From: Scatophagus argus
Taxonomy: Eukaryota; Chordata; Actinopteri; Scatophagidae
Length of the DNA: 64,000 bases
Direction of reading: 5' to 3'
NCBI RefSeq assembly: GCF_020382885.2
Contig: NC_058507.1
Coordinates: 3,609,715-3,673,714 of the forward strand
Shown here: positions 61,716-64,000 of the stretch, piece after piece
Layout of the letters: every line of letters begins with the position of its first letter
Position numbering within the stretch: the first letter of the stretch is position 1
Position numbers and translations under genes: made by a program
Notes under the pieces: generated by a model
Seen by the model: the letters and a program-made list of their open reading frames with translations, nothing else
Told to the model about the DNA's origin: nothing
The model's database searches: none

Positions 61716-64000
61716 CTAGGCGTACATGGTCAGCTGGAGCCACTGCGGGTGGAGAAGGAAAAGACCAGACCGAGTGAGTACTTAATGTCCACTGTGCACC
61801 TTGGGACAGTCGTGCTACAAACATGTGATGATCTCACAGACCATAAAGCACTGCTGCTGATTCAACTAAGAAAACGAAGCAGTTGAAATGAGCGGCACAA
61901 ATCAGTAGCACAAATACAGAATACACGTCTTGGAAAGACACCTTCTCACAAAATAATAAAAAAAAGGTTGTGGAGTGAGTTCAGAGCTCTCACCTCCAGG
62001 ACACTGAGTCTGATTGTACCGTCTCCGTCCTGATCGAAGGCCTGGAAGGCCCCTGCAGAGAAGAAACACAGCTGAATTTCCCCTCTTTGGTTTTTATTTT
62101 TGCCAGACAGCAGAGTTTCATCTGTGCTAACAGACCGAATGTACAAGGTGTTAATTAGCTGGGATGCGTCAGCCACACTGTGCGAATGACTGATAAAAAT
62201 AAATAAAACCCTGATGTAAGACTTGAAATAACGTCTCAGGAATGTTCAGCTCGTCTGCGGTTCAGCACAGTGTCAGCGAGGCACCGACTTACTGAACATG
62301 GCTTCGAGTCGAACCAGACAGCTGATGAAGCTGTCGAAGTCGATGTTCATGTTCTCGTTTGCGTAGCGCATGGTGATGATGTCGTACAGCTGGTTGTTGA
62401 GACGGAAGCCTGAGCGGGACACAAGACACATGACTGTACAGTGACAAGAACATTTAGAGGATGAGTTCAAGCTGTAAGTTCATCTGCAGCACAGACTGAG
62501 CACGTTCACATCGCAGCCCAGAAAACAGGACTCGACGTCGTCACTTCAAAATGCATGAAAAACATAGCAAAACATCAAACAAATGGCCCTTTGAAGGTCC
62601 ATGATTGAGAAACTACTGACCATCCTTAATACATATTTCAGGTTCAGACTGATAGATTGGTTTGTCAAATTGAACACAGAGCATTAAAAGTTATTTTTCA
62701 ACATCACAACTACACCAAATTTTGGGAACCAAAACTACTTTTTTAACAACAAACTTAAAGGGTCACCAGCTAACATACAAAAGTCCCTTGCACGGCTGAG
62801 GTTTTGCTACCTCTGAAAGTCGTGATTACTCTGGAGAAATTTTAACACAGCAAACTAAATTCAACTGACCCAAAAAAAACCCCCAAAAAATAAAACCAAA
62901 AAGCCTCCAAAACGTCTGCATGGATCATTTTTAGTGAGTGAACGTATCCTCTGTGCTTTCTGGGGGACTTGTTACCTGCATCATTGACAGCATTCCTCAT
63001 CTCGTAGCTGTTGATGCTGCCGGACTGGTCGGCGTTGTAGTGCTTAAAGATCCCCTGAAAGAGGAACACGTGTGAACTCGATGTAGAAAACCCTGCTGGG
63101 AGCAAGTTCATCTCCACACACTAAAGGCTGTGTTCACACTGCAGGCAAATCAGATTTATTGATTTTTACTAAGATGTAACCCAGATCAGTGAAGTGCACA
63201 CGTTACATGGAATCTCGTCATTTCAGCGCTGATTTGGCTCACTTTCGTATGTGGTCCCAAATCAGGTCTGATTTGGCTCACTTTCTTATGTGGTCCCAAA
63301 TCAGGTCTGACACTGCTGTGACATCACTATACCTCAACTGTCAGCCGAGGATGGAGGATGGAGGAGACGAGAGGTTGTAAATTTAATAGATTTATGGGAA
63401 GAAGCTTCTATCAAAACCCTTTCCGGTCTCCTTGATCAGATTTGAGAAAGTGGGTCACTTTAACCACAGTGTGAACGCAGCCTGAACTGTGAGTAAATAA
63501 GAGAGGGACGCAGCGGAAACGAAAAGGAGGCGTTCCCACCTGCCACTGCTTGATCTTATTCCACAGATGTCTGAACTCCTGCAGATTGAGTCTTCCTGTC
63601 CCATCCATCTGAACACGAGCAGTTAAGACTGATAATCACATATCAAACCAGTCGGTGTCCACTCTGAGAGCGACCGGCTTCATATTCCTCTCATTAACAA
63701 CATCATTTCAGCGTCACACCTGAGCTGTAAAGCAACATTTCCCCGCAAAGCGGCTGCAGGTTTGATTTACCCTCACTGACGTACGGACGGTGGAAGATTT
63801 TAGCGTATTCTCCACCGTGTCAGAAGCACGTTGGATGACCACAAATAAATGATCCTCTAAGTGACTGTGGTGAAACGAGGCCTAGGCCCTGTGGAGCGTC
63901 CATCACAGACCCCACCATGGGTCTCGGCAGGTTGTGCCTCCTACAGGCAACAGCCAGCCCGATGCACTCGATACAAAGGATACGTCCATCAGAGCAATCA
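61716..64000 (-). CDS. capn3: calpain-3, C-terminal penta-EF-hand exons (partial)
   Basis: Muscle-type calcium-dependent cysteine protease; only the C-terminal calcium-binding domain is in the window, the catalytic part lying to the right. Exons in transcript order: 64000-63984 (partial), 63608-63540, 63054-62976, 62409-62293, 62052-61994, 61742-61716, giving 121 residues in continuous frame. Seen: IALMD, then the EF-hand segments [99 protein letters not shown], and the terminal WLQLTMYA, which is diagnostic of CAPN3. The last exon encodes only eight residues. Convergence with znf106 matches human 15q15. A capn3a/b assignment is not possible from this part. Confidence 0.95.
63125..63483. mobile_element. 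hAT-like MITE in a capn3 intron
   Basis: The left end AGGCTGTGTTCACACTG at 63125-63141 is the inverse, with one mismatch, of the right end CAGTGTGAACGCAGCCT at 63467-63483. The 359-bp unit is non-coding and lies wholly within an intron. Similar ends with AGTGTGAACGCAGCC are, from memory, common in fish non-autonomous hAT elements. I could not identify a convincing 8-bp target duplication. Confidence 0.75.
63231..63308. repeat. 39-bp tandem duplication inside the MITE
   Basis: Two adjacent 39-bp copies beginning GATTTGGCTCACTTTC and ending CCCAAATCAGGTCT differ at one position (CGTATG against CTTATG). This points to a recent internal duplication. Confidence 0.9.

Noticed and set aside
61075-61824. 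249-codon antisense open frame over the capn3 3' end
   Set aside because: It is Ser/Leu/Pro/Thr-rich low-complexity sequence arising from GA-rich UTR and intron, crosses the real last capn3 exon in another frame, and has no family motif.

Overview
The window is nuclear DNA from a ray-finned fish, most likely a percomorph teleost. Its genes are split into short exons with GT-AG introns, all of vertebrate families. The AT-rich introns and spacers carry many short inverted-repeat transposon remnants and dinucleotide microsatellites of the sort common in teleosts. There is no bacterial or organellar sequence, no CRISPR array, and no tRNA or rRNA gene that I can recognise.

Eight protein-coding genes were rebuilt exon by exon. 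From left to right: the 3' part of hhipl2 (+, 808-4535); mtarc1, the mitochondrial amidoxime-reducing component (-, 9343-13479, complete, 333 aa); kcnk3, an acid-sensitive two-pore K+ channel (-, 19377-23048, complete, 391 aa); ezr, ezrin (-, 24979-34751, complete, 588 aa); nenf, neudesin (-, 36345-37946, complete, 160 aa); pacc1/tmem206, the proton-activated chloride channel (+, 38918-42698, complete, 356 aa); znf106 (+, 46220-59134, complete, 1749 or 1782 aa); and the last exons of calpain-3 capn3 (-, 61716 to the window edge). In every complete gene the exon lengths sum to a multiple of three and the splice phases agree, so these models are strong even though no alignment was run.

Arrangement: nenf and pacc1 are head to head with about 970 bp between their start codons and probably share a promoter region; this order is, from memory, kept in human 1q32.3. 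znf106 and capn3 converge tail to tail, the human 15q15 arrangement. hhipl2 and mtarc1 match human 1q41. kcnk3 (human 2p23) and ezr (human 6q25) sit between these blocks, so the window joins pieces that lie on several human chromosomes. The genes are neighbours rather than a pathway: they have separate jobs in secretion or Hedgehog-related biology, molybdenum redox, K+ leak, actin-membrane linking, neurotrophic signalling, acid-gated Cl- flux, RNA binding and muscle proteolysis.

The longest gene-poor stretches are 4.5-9.3 kb, 13.5-19.4 kb and 42.7-46.2 kb. They hold transposon remnants, simple repeats and, near 43.8 kb, a probable promoter. I found no convincing new biological system. The points most worth a second look are a GC-AG intron in mtarc1, a 99-nt in-frame optional intron in znf106, a possible second znf106 promoter with its own start codon, the replacement of ezrin's poly-proline linker by a serine/acidic run, and several CTCF-like and RFX-like motifs.
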